From NCBI GenBank assembly GCA_050250795.1, contig JBFWNZ010000211.1, positions 1-6,827 on the forward strand: 6,827 nucleotides of DNA, given 5' to 3'. The position numbers and the translations under genes were made by a program. How positions within the stretch are numbered: the first letter of the stretch is position 1; each line of letters begins with the position of its first letter. The notes beneath the pieces are model-generated. The model was not told the DNA's origin. It was given only the letters and a program-made list of their open reading frames with translations, and made no database searches. Of this stretch, positions 1 to 5,098 are shown in pieces. The stretch comes from JBFWNZ01 sp050250795. GTDB taxonomy: Bacteria > Pseudomonadota > Alphaproteobacteria > UBA8366.

Positions 1-1
1 G

Positions 2-1123
2 GCGCAGAAGCCGCGCCAGGTGCTGGACGCCATGCGGCATCTGTACGAGCACGAATACGCGAACGTCCATCGCGGCGCCTACTGGCTGAGCGAGCGGGCG
101 ACCGCGCGCTACGAGGGCGCGCGCGACACGGTGCAGCGCTTCCTGAACGCCAAGCACCGGCACGAGATCGTGTTCACCCGCAACGCCACGGAATCGATCA
201 ACCTGGTCGCCCAGTCCTATGGCCAGAGCCTGAAGCCGGGCGACGAGGTGGTGATCTCGGAGATGGAGCACCACTCCAACATCGTGCCCTGGTACATGCT
301 GAAGCAGTCCCGCGGCATCGAGCTGAAGATCGCGCCGGTGGCCGATGACGGGTCGTTCCGGCTGGACGCCTTCCGCGCGCTGCTGAGCGAGCGCACCAAG
401 CTGGTCGCGATCACCCATGTCTCCAACGTGCTTGGCACGGTGGTGCCGCTGCGCGAGGTGATCGACGCCGCGCATGCCGCGGGCGCGGCGGTGCTGATCG
501 ACGGCAGCCAGGCGGTGATGCACCGGACGGTCGACGTGCAGGCGCTGGGCTGCGATTTCTACGTCTTCACCGGCCACAAGCTGTACGGCCCGACCGGCAT
601 CGGCGTGCTGTACGGGCGCGAGGCGCTGCTGGACGCGATGCCGCCCTTCCTGGGCGGCGGCGACATGATCCGCTCGGTCTCCTTCACCGAATGCAGCTGG
701 GCACCGCTGCCCGCGAAGTTCGAGGCCGGCACCCCCGCCATCGCCCAGGCGGCTGGCCTTGCCGCCGCCATCGACTATGTGAGCGGCATCGGCCTGGACC
801 GGATCGGCGCGCATGAGGCGGACCTGCTGACCTATGCCACGCAGAAGCTGGCGGCGGTCGAGGGGCTGCGGATCGTCGGCACGGCGCCGGGCAAGTCCAG
901 CATCGTCTCGTTCACCATGGACTGCGCGCATCCGCACGATATCAGCACCATCGTGGATCGCGCCGGCGTGGCGCTGCGGGCCGGGCATCACTGCGCCCAG
1001 CCGCTGATGGAGCGGATGGGCGTGCCGGCGACGGTGCGCGCATCCTTCGGCCTGTACAATCTGCGCGAAGAGGCCGACAAGCTGGCCGCGGCGCTGCAAC
1101 AGGTGCAGGAGATTTTCGGCTGA
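2..1123 (+). CDS. sufS: Cysteine desulfurase SufS, 5'-truncated by window edge
   Basis: PLP-dependent cysteine desulfurase of the SUF pathway. It removes sulfur from L-cysteine, giving alanine and an enzyme persulfide that is passed on for iron-sulfur cluster building in the cytosol. The reading frame is open from base 2 (AQKPRQVLDAM, typical of the SufS N-terminal region), so the GTG at base 20 is not the real start; about 40 N-terminal residues should lie upstream. Visible hallmarks in order: MEHHSN with the PLP-stacking His, IDGSQAV with the Asp and Gln that contact PLP, TGHKLYGP with the Schiff-base Lys (codon 578-580), AGHHCAQP with the persulfide Cys (codon 992-994), and the substrate-binding Arg in VRASFGLYN. 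The visible part is 373 residues, against about 400-420 for the family. It overlaps sufU by one base, so the two are co-transcribed and probably translationally coupled. Group II (SufS/CsdA) desulfurases share these motifs; the SUF neighbours favour SufS. Confidence 0.96.
   Translation, partial: AQKPRQVLDAMRHLYEHEYANVHRGAYWLSERATARYEGARDTVQRFLNAKHRHEIVFTRNATESINLVAQSYGQSLKPGDEVVISEMEHHSNIVPWYMLKQSRGIELKIAPVADDGSFRLDAFRALLSERTKLVAITHVSNVLGTVVPLREVIDAAHAAGAAVLIDGSQAVMHRTVDVQALGCDFYVFTGHKLYGPTGIGVLYGREALLDAMPPFLGGGDMIRSVSFTECSWAPLPAKFEAGTPAIAQAAGLAAAIDYVSGIGLDRIGAHEADLLTYATQKLAAVEGLRIVGTAPGKSSIVSFTMDCAHPHDISTIVDRAGVALRAGHHCAQPLMERMGVPATVRASFGLYNLREEADKLAAALQQVQEIFG
1107..1111 (+). promoter_or_regulatory. 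Ribosome binding site of sufU inside sufS
   Basis: AGGAG lies within the last codons of sufS, 11 bases before the ATG at 1123. The spacing favours the first of the two tandem ATG codons (1123 and 1126). The start overlaps the sufS stop as TGATG, the usual arrangement for termination-reinitiation coupling. Confidence 0.55.
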
Positions 1124-1587
1124 TGATGGACGCACTGCGCGAGCTGTATCAGGAAGTGATCCTGGATCACGGCAAGAACCCGCGGAACTTCCGCCGCGCC
1201 GAGCATGCCAACCGCGAGGCGATGGGCAGCAACCCGCTCTGCGGCGACCAGATGGTCGTGTCGATGGATGTGGGCGAGGACGGCACGATCCGCGACGTCG
1301 CCTTCATCGGCAAGGGCTGCGCCATCTCCACCGCTTCGGCCTCGATGATGACCGAGATGGTCAAGGGCAAGACAGTGGCGGAGGCCGAGCGGCTGTTCGC
1401 GAGCTTCCATCACATGTGCACCGAGGACACCCCGCCCGCCGGGACGGCCGGGCTGGAGGAGGATCTGGAGCGGCTGGAGGTTCTGTCCGGCGTGCGCCAG
1501 TTCCCGGTGCGGGTCAAATGCGCCACCCTCGCCTGGCACACCATGAAGGCGGCCGTCGAGGGCAAGGGCGAGGTCAGCACGGAGTAG
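1123..1587 (+). CDS. sufU: SufU-type sulfur acceptor (NifU/IscU-like fold)
   Basis: 154-residue member of the IscU/NifU N-terminal fold. In the SufU group the protein accepts persulfide sulfur from SufS through a zinc site, rather than being a main cluster scaffold. Conserved ligands are Cys40 and Asp42 (SNPLCGDQ), Cys66 (GKGCAIS) and Cys133 (VKCATLAW). The Cys40-Cys66 spacing matches IscU, but the Cys66-Cys133 interval is 67 residues, about 24 longer than in IscU. That insertion marks SufU. Its N-terminus (LRELYQEVILDHGKNPRN) is also typical of SufU. The gene starts at ATG 1123, overlapping the sufS stop, and no sufE is present in the window, so SufU is the likely partner of this SufS. The IscU alternative is unlikely given the insertion and the absence of iscS/hscBA neighbours. 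Confidence 0.94.
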   Translation: MMDALRELYQEVILDHGKNPRNFRRAEHANREAMGSNPLCGDQMVVSMDVGEDGTIRDVAFIGKGCAISTASASMMTEMVKGKTVAEAERLFASFHHMCTEDTPPAGTAGLEEDLERLEVLSGVRQFPVRVKCATLAWHTMKAAVEGKGEVSTE

Positions 1588-1594
1588 CGGGGCG

Positions 1595-1996
1595 ATGCAC
1601 GGAGACCCCATGATGTACGGATCGGCGCCGGAGGCCCCCGAGGGGCTGATCGCGCGCGCCGGCGAGAAGCTGGATGCGGACGAGGCGACGCCCATCGCCG
1701 CGCCCGAGGCGGTGATCGCCGCGCTGCAGACCGTTCACGATCCGGAAATACCGGTGAATATCTACGACCTCGGCCTCATATATGAGATGGACATCGACAA
1801 GGCGGGCGACGTTTTGGTGCGCATGACGCTGACCGCCCCCGCCTGCCCCGTGGCCGGCGAGATGCCGCAGCAGGTGGCCGATGCGGTCGCCGCGGTGGAC
1901 GGGGTCGGCGAGGTGACGGTCGAGCTGGTCTGGGAGCCGCCCTGGGACCAGTCGCGGATGTCCGAGACGGCGCGCGTCGCGCTCGACATGTGGTGA
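1595..1996 (+). CDS. sufT: SufT-like MIP18/DUF59 Fe-S assembly protein
   Basis: Small cytosolic protein of the MIP18 (DUF59) family found in SUF operons; the family helps mature Fe-S proteins, though its exact chemistry is not settled. The DUF59 core begins near residue 36 and holds the signature DPEIPVNIYDLGLIY (49-63), TAPACP with the conserved Cys84, and EPPWD near 114-118 in the C-terminal part. The call as the SUF-associated form rests on this core and on its place between sufU and an A-type carrier gene. The first 35 or so residues are acidic and Ala/Pro-rich and look unconserved. Two starts are possible: ATG 1595 (133 aa, 7 bp after sufU) or ATG 1610 (128 aa), which has GGAG at 1601-1604 five bases upstream. 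The second has the better ribosome binding site; the longer form is listed. The related PaaD and ApbC N-terminal domains share the fold but not this context. Confidence 0.9.
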   Translation: MHGDPMMYGSAPEAPEGLIARAGEKLDADEATPIAAPEAVIAALQTVHDPEIPVNIYDLGLIYEMDIDKAGDVLVRMTLTAPACPVAGEMPQQVADAVAAVDGVGEVTVELVWEPPWDQSRMSETARVALDMW

Positions 1997-1997
1997 C

Positions 1998-2002
1998 GGA
2001 GG
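1998..2002 (+). promoter_or_regulatory. Ribosome binding site setting the sufA start
   Basis: GGAGG is five bases before ATG 2008. It picks that start over the in-frame GTG codons at 1990 and 1993, which overlap the sufT stop and have no comparable site. Confidence 0.65.
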
Positions 2003-2007
2003 CGAGA

Positions 2008-2343
2008 ATGGCTGCACAGTTCATGACGGTGACGGATGCGGCGGCAAGCCGCATCAAGGCGCTGATCGGCAAGGCCGGCAAGCCCGTGCTGGGCCTGCGC
2101 ATCGGCGTGAAAACCAAGGGCTGCTCGGGCCTCAGCTATCAGGTCGAGTATGCCGAGGACGAGCGCCCCTTCGAGGAGAAAGTCGAGGACAAGGGCGTCA
2201 CCCTCTATATCGACCCGATGGCGACGATGTTCCTGATCGGCTCGGAGATCGACTATCAGGAAGACAAGCTGCAATCGGGCTTCGTGTTCAAGAACCCGAA
2301 CGAAAAAGGCCGCTGCGGCTGCGGCGAGTCCTTCCACGTCTGA
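2008..2343 (+). CDS. sufA: A-type Fe-S carrier protein (SufA/IscA/HesB family)
   Basis: A-type carrier that binds a [2Fe-2S] or [4Fe-4S] cluster and hands it to apo-proteins in the cytosol. From ATG 2008 it has 111 residues, the normal family length. The three invariant cysteines are present: Cys39 (TKGCSG) and the C-terminal pair Cys103 and Cys105 (GRCGCGESF). The family core is also recognisable in GLRIGVKTKGCSGLSY and in the stretch around IDYQEDKLQSGFVFKNPN. It is the last gene of the suf cluster, 11 bp after sufT. The start is chosen for its strong ribosome binding site; a GTG at 1990 would add six residues and overlap sufT. IscA and ErpA share these motifs, and the name SufA rests mainly on operon position. 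Confidence 0.93.
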   Translation: MAAQFMTVTDAAASRIKALIGKAGKPVLGLRIGVKTKGCSGLSYQVEYAEDERPFEEKVEDKGVTLYIDPMATMFLIGSEIDYQEDKLQSGFVFKNPNEKGRCGCGESFHV

Positions 2344-2362
2344 GCCTTAAATCCCCTACCGG

Positions 2363-2378
2363 CATTCCGGGGCCGCGC
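2363..2378. repeat. First copy of 16-nt direct repeat (partial REP-like unit)
   Basis: CATTCCGGGGCCGCGC occurs here and again, identically, at 2393-2408, with starts 30 bases apart. This copy lacks the second half of the palindrome seen in the downstream copy, so it looks like a half unit. Confidence 0.75.
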
Positions 2379-2390
2379 CCCCGTCTCTTT
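2369..2390 (+). terminator. Possible weak terminator of the suf operon
   Basis: GGGGC (2369-2373), loop CGC and GCCCC (2377-2381) form a short all-GC hairpin 25 bases after the sufA stop, followed by a T-rich run CGTCTCTTT. The stem is only 5 bp and the T run is interrupted, so efficiency is uncertain. The left arm lies inside the first copy of the repeated 16-mer, so this may equally be a partial REP-like element. Confidence 0.35.
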
Positions 2391-2426
2391 GTCATTCCGG
2401 GGCCGCGCAGCGGAACCCGGAATCCA
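2391..2426. repeat. REP-like palindromic element
   Basis: Outer arms ATTCCGGG (2394-2401) and CCCGGAAT (2416-2423) are perfectly complementary. Inside them CCGC (2403-2406) and GCGG (2410-2413) form a second short stem around GCA. The flanks read GTC on the left and CCA on the right. Palindromes of this type (ATTCCGG...CCGGAAT in spacers) recur between genes in many alphaproteobacteria; that comparison is from memory. It lies wholly in the spacer between sufA and the dehydrogenase gene and could fold in RNA or serve as a REP/BIME site. Confidence 0.65.
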
Positions 2427-2510
2427 GGGCGAACGGCACCCTGCCTCCTGCCATTCCTGCTTGCATCGCCCGCCTGTGGCTGCCTCAATCCCTGTAACGA
2501 GAACACATCA

Positions 2511-2516
2511 GGGGAG
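2511..2516 (+). promoter_or_regulatory. Ribosome binding site of the dehydrogenase gene
   Basis: GGGGAG ends seven bases before ATG 2524. This supports ATG 2524 over the in-frame upstream ATG 2389, which would place 45 unlike residues and a REP-like palindrome inside the protein. Confidence 0.65.
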
Positions 2517-2523
2517 AACGGCC

Positions 2524-3624
2524 ATGGCCGCCAATTCCGCGTTCCGCATCGCCGTCATGCCGGGGGATGGCATCGGCATCGAGGTGACCGACGCATGCCT
2601 GGCGGTGCTGGACGCGCTGCAGCGGCGCGTCGGCGGCTTCGCGCTGGAGATGGAGACGGTACCGGCCGGGGCCAATCTCTATCTCGCGACCGGCGACGCC
2701 TTTCCCCCGGACTCGCGCGAGCGCGCGGCGGCCGCCGATGCGATCCTGCTGGGCGCGATGGGGATGCCGGATGTGCGCTATCCCGACGGCACCGAGATCG
2801 CGCCGCAACTCGATCTGCGCTTCGATCTCGGCCTGTACGCCGGCGTGCGGCCGATCAAATGGTTCCCCGGCCTGCCCACCGTGCTGGCCGATCCCCGCGC
2901 CAAGCAGATCGATCTGGTCATCATCCGGGAATCGACCGAGGGGCTGTTCGCTGCGCGCGGCAAGGGCGTAATCGAGGACGACAAGGTCGCGCGCGACACC
3001 ATGGTCATCACCCGCGCCACCTCGGAGCGGCTGTTCGACTACTCATTCAAGCTGGCGCAGCGCCGCCGCGCCAAGGGCCGGCCGGGTCTGGTCACCTGCA
3101 TCGACAAGTCGAACGTGCTGGGCTCGATGGTGTTCTTCCGCCGCATCTTCGACGAGACGGCGCAGCGCTTCCCCGATGTGGAGGCGCGCCACCACTATAT
3201 CGACGCCACCGCGCTGGACCTCGTGCGCAAGCCCTGGACGTTCGACGTGATGGTGACCGAGAACATGTTCGGCGACATCATCTCCGACCTCGCCGGCGGG
3301 CTGGTCGGCGGGATGGGCATGGCCTCGTCCGCCGATATCGGCGACCGCCATGCCGTGTTCCAGCCGGCGCACGGCACCGCGCCCGACATCATGGGCAAGG
3401 GCATCGCCAACCCGACCGCGACCTTCCTGTCGGCGGCGATGATGCTGGAATGGCTGGGCGACCGGCACGGGCAGGACTCCTGCACGCTGGCGGCCGGCAT
3501 CCTGGAACGGGCGGTCGAGACCGGGTTCACCGGCGGCCGCATCCGGCCGGCGGAATTCGGCGGTCCGCACGGGACCGCCGATATCGCAAGGCTGGTGATC
3601 GACGAGATCGCGGCGGCGGGCTGA
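2524..3624 (+). CDS. Isocitrate/isopropylmalate dehydrogenase family oxidoreductase
   Basis: 366-residue beta-decarboxylating dehydrogenase. The family oxidises and decarboxylates 2-hydroxy (di)carboxylic acids such as isopropylmalate, isocitrate, tartrate or D-malate with NAD(P)+ and Mg2+ or Mn2+. The N-terminus shows the family opening IAVMPGDGIGIEV (9-21). Expected substrate residues are Arg99 and Arg109, Arg135 (IIRESTEG), Lys195 (IDKSNV) and the metal aspartates Asp227 (YIDATAL), Asp251 and Asp255 (MFGDIISD). HGTAPDI (283-289) carries Asp-Ile where NADP-type IDH has Lys-Tyr, which favours NAD+. The usual catalytic Tyr after RExTEG is Phe142 here. The protein is not obviously LeuB, and the context has no leuC/leuD, so a paralogue with another substrate is likelier; the substrate is unknown. 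Expression is likely separate from suf because of the 180-bp spacer with repeats and a possible terminator. It converges with the CoA transferase gene. Confidence 0.88.
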   Translation: MAANSAFRIAVMPGDGIGIEVTDACLAVLDALQRRVGGFALEMETVPAGANLYLATGDAFPPDSRERAAAADAILLGAMGMPDVRYPDGTEIAPQLDLRFDLGLYAGVRPIKWFPGLPTVLADPRAKQIDLVIIRESTEGLFAARGKGVIEDDKVARDTMVITRATSERLFDYSFKLAQRRRAKGRPGLVTCIDKSNVLGSMVFFRRIFDETAQRFPDVEARHHYIDATALDLVRKPWTFDVMVTENMFGDIISDLAGGLVGGMGMASSADIGDRHAVFQPAHGTAPDIMGKGIANPTATFLSAAMMLEWLGDRHGQDSCTLAAGILERAVETGFTGGRIRPAEFGGPHGTADIARLVIDEIAAAG

Positions 3625-3670
3625 GGCTAGATCACGCCCTCTTCCTTGAGGGCGGCGATCTCAGCCTCGG
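3621..3670. terminator. Long hairpin spanning the convergent gene ends
   Basis: An imperfect inverted repeat covers both stop codons. From the outside in, 3621-3628 pairs with 3663-3670 (8 pairs, one G-T), 3629-3633 with 3657-3661 (5 pairs, C3662 bulged), and 3635-3641 (CGCCCTC) with 3648-3654 (GAGGGCG) around the loop TTCCTT. A small internal loop (A3634 against GC 3655-3656) separates the last two stems. That gives about 20 pairs in 50 bases. No T run follows on either strand, so it is not a classical intrinsic terminator; a bidirectional 3'-end or RNA-stabilising role is an inference. Confidence 0.5.
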
Positions 3671-4865
3671 ACAGCCCCATCACCTCGGAATAGACTTTGG
3701 CGTTCGACGCGCCCAGGCCCTCGCCCAGCGAATCCACCCGGCCCGGCGTCTTGGACAGGCGCGGCACCACGTTCGGCACCATGAACGTGCCGTCCAGGCC
3801 CTCGGCCGTCATCTTCACGAAGTTCTCGCGCGCCTGCACATGCGGGTCGGCGAAGATGTCGGCGATGGAGTTGATCGGCCCGGCCGGCACATCGCACTCG
3901 GCGCAGCGCTTCAGCAGTTCCTCGCGCGGCAGCGATTCGGTCCAGGCGCTGACCAGGGCATCGACCTCGGGCTGCTTGGGCACCCGCTGATGGCCGGGAC
4001 CGTACTGCTCCTTGCTCGCCAGTTCCGGCCGGCCCATGGCGCGCGCCAGCCGCTCGAACATCTTGTCGTTGCTGCAGGCGATGGCGATCCACTTGTCGTC
4101 GCCGGTCTTGTAATGGCTGTGCGGGCAGACATTCACGGTTGCCGGGCCAAGGCGCTCGCGGACGAAGCCGTGACGGTCATAGGCAAGGCCGATCTCGTCC
4201 AGCACCCGCAGCACCGATTCGTACAGGCCGACATCGATATACTGGCCCTCGCCGGTCTTCTCGCGCGCCTTCAGCGCCATCATCGTGCCGATGGCCCCGT
4301 ACATGCCCGACATGTAGTCGGCCAGCGAGGTCGAGCCCGGCACCACCGGCGTGCCGCCCGGCATGCCCGACAGATAGGTCAGGCCGCCGAAGGCATGCGC
4401 GATGCGCGCGAAGCCGGGCCGGTTCTTGTACGGGCCGGTCTGGCCGTAGCCGGTGATGCGCACCATGACCAGGCCCGGGTTCAGCTTGGACAGGTCCTCA
4501 TAGCCGAGGCCCCACTTCTCCAGCGTGCCGGTGCGGAAATTCTCGATCAGCACATCGGACTTCGCCACCAGGTCCTGGAACAGCTTCTTGCCCTTGGGAT
4601 GCTGCAGGTCGAGCGTGATCGAGCGCTTGTTGCGGCCCTCGTTCAGCCAGTTCAGCGTGTCGCCGGTGCCGAGCGTCGAGGTCTTGCGCGTCGTCGGCGT
4701 GCCGAAGCCGCGTGCGCTGTCGCCGGTTCCCGGCTGCTCGACCTTGATCACCTCGGCGCCGAACTCGCCCATGATCGCGGCGCAATAGGGGCCGGCGATG
4801 AAGGTGGAGACATCGAGGACACGAAGCCCGTCGAGCGGGCGGACGGTCTGGGCGGCGTCGGTCAT
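3627..4865 (-). CDS. Family III CoA transferase (CaiB/BaiF family)
   Basis: 412-residue class III CoA transferase, a cytosolic enzyme family that moves CoA between acyl-CoA and free carboxylates through an enzyme aspartyl intermediate and usually forms interlocked dimers. The N-terminus LDGLRVLDVSTFIAGPYCA (11-29) and GAEVIKVEQPGTGDSAR (36-52) are family hallmarks. NEGRNKRSITLDL (75-87) and ENFRTGTLEKWGLGYE (108-123) follow. The catalytic Asp is most likely Asp183 (SLADYMSG). GEGQYIDVGLYES (205-217) and the C-terminal part PAGPINSIADIFADPHVQAR (327-346) complete a full-length protein. ATG 4865 has GGGAG (plus-strand 4875-4879) nine bases upstream. Acyl substrate and CoA donor cannot be assigned: formyl-CoA, carnitine, mesaconyl-CoA and succinyl-CoA:dicarboxylate transferases all share this layout. 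It converges on the dehydrogenase and diverges from the amidohydrolase gene, which suggests a local catabolic function. Confidence 0.93.
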   Translation of the reverse strand: MTDAAQTVRPLDGLRVLDVSTFIAGPYCAAIMGEFGAEVIKVEQPGTGDSARGFGTPTTRKTSTLGTGDTLNWLNEGRNKRSITLDLQHPKGKKLFQDLVAKSDVLIENFRTGTLEKWGLGYEDLSKLNPGLVMVRITGYGQTGPYKNRPGFARIAHAFGGLTYLSGMPGGTPVVPGSTSLADYMSGMYGAIGTMMALKAREKTGEGQYIDVGLYESVLRVLDEIGLAYDRHGFVRERLGPATVNVCPHSHYKTGDDKWIAIACSNDKMFERLARAMGRPELASKEQYGPGHQRVPKQPEVDALVSAWTESLPREELLKRCAECDVPAGPINSIADIFADPHVQARENFVKMTAEGLDGTFMVPNVVPRLSKTPGRVDSLGEGLGASNAKVYSEVMGLSEAEIAALKEEGVI

Positions 4866-4958
4866 GGCGTTCGGCTCCCTCTACGCTTGTTGCGGATAGG
4901 GGTAGCGGCCCGGCCCCGTCCTGTCCAGCGACGCGCGCTTGCGCGGTGTCGGGGGCGC

Positions 4959-4971
4959 CATGCGTCGCATG
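4959..4971. promoter_or_regulatory. Short perfect dyad, possible operator
   Basis: CATGCG and CGCATG flank a single T, giving a 13-base dyad in the middle of the divergent spacer. It suits binding by a dimeric regulator, but 6-bp arms can arise by chance in GC-rich DNA. Confidence 0.25.
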
Positions 4972-5061
4972 CAGGGCGGGATTGCGGCCGTTCCGATTGG
5001 TCCAGACAAGTCCGAGCGATGCCGGTACCATGAGCGTCAGAAAACGCCCTTGAGGCAAGCG

Positions 5062-5079
5062 GGTCCGGTCCACCGGACC
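5062..5079. promoter_or_regulatory. 8-2-8 dyad before the amidohydrolase start
   Basis: GGTCCGGT and ACCGGACC are perfect inverted repeats separated by CC. As RNA, the leader could form a 7-bp stem with a TCCA loop ending eight bases before the GGAGG. It could be an operator for a dimeric repressor or a leader hairpin affecting translation; the sequence does not decide between them. Confidence 0.4.
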
Positions 5080-5087
5080 GCCGGAAC

Positions 5088-5092
5088 GGAGG
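5088..5092 (+). promoter_or_regulatory. Ribosome binding site of the amidohydrolase gene
   Basis: GGAGG is six bases before ATG 5099, an ideal spacing that fixes the start codon. Confidence 0.7.
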
Positions 5093-5098
5093 AACGCC

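Larger units (their letters stand above)
4866..5098. promoter_or_regulatory. Divergent spacer, probable promoters for two genes
   Basis: This 233-bp non-coding region separates the start codons of the CoA transferase (-) and amidohydrolase (+), so it should hold promoters for both. No convincing -35/-10 pair could be picked by eye. It holds at least three dyads: an imperfect one at 4930-4950 (GACGCGCGC/GCGCGGTGTC), CATGCGTCGCATG at 4959-4971 (6-1-6), and the 8-2-8 dyad at 5062-5079. Shared control by one regulator is possible but no regulator gene is in the window. Confidence 0.5.

Noticed and set aside
20..22. GTG as the start of sufS
   Set aside because: The frame is open upstream to the window edge, and the residues there (AQKPRQ) match the conserved SufS N-terminal region, so the gene is truncated by the window.
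988..1695. Antisense frame of 235 codons across sufS, sufU and sufT
   Set aside because: Shadow of three well-supported genes on the other strand, with no recognisable domain.
2389..2523. N-terminal extension of the dehydrogenase from ATG 2389
   Set aside because: It would translate the REP-like palindrome, shows no similarity to the family N-terminus, and lacks a good ribosome binding site. ATG 2524 has one and starts the normal family sequence.
2595..5033. Open + frame of 812 codons
   Set aside because: It crosses the dehydrogenase gene in another frame and runs antisense through the CoA transferase gene. The product is Arg/Ala-rich with no domain. Long false frames are expected in GC-rich DNA.
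4866..5098. Sigma-70 promoter sequences in the divergent spacer
   Set aside because: TTG-like hexamers exist on both strands, but none has a convincing -10 partner at proper spacing, so no exact promoter is called.
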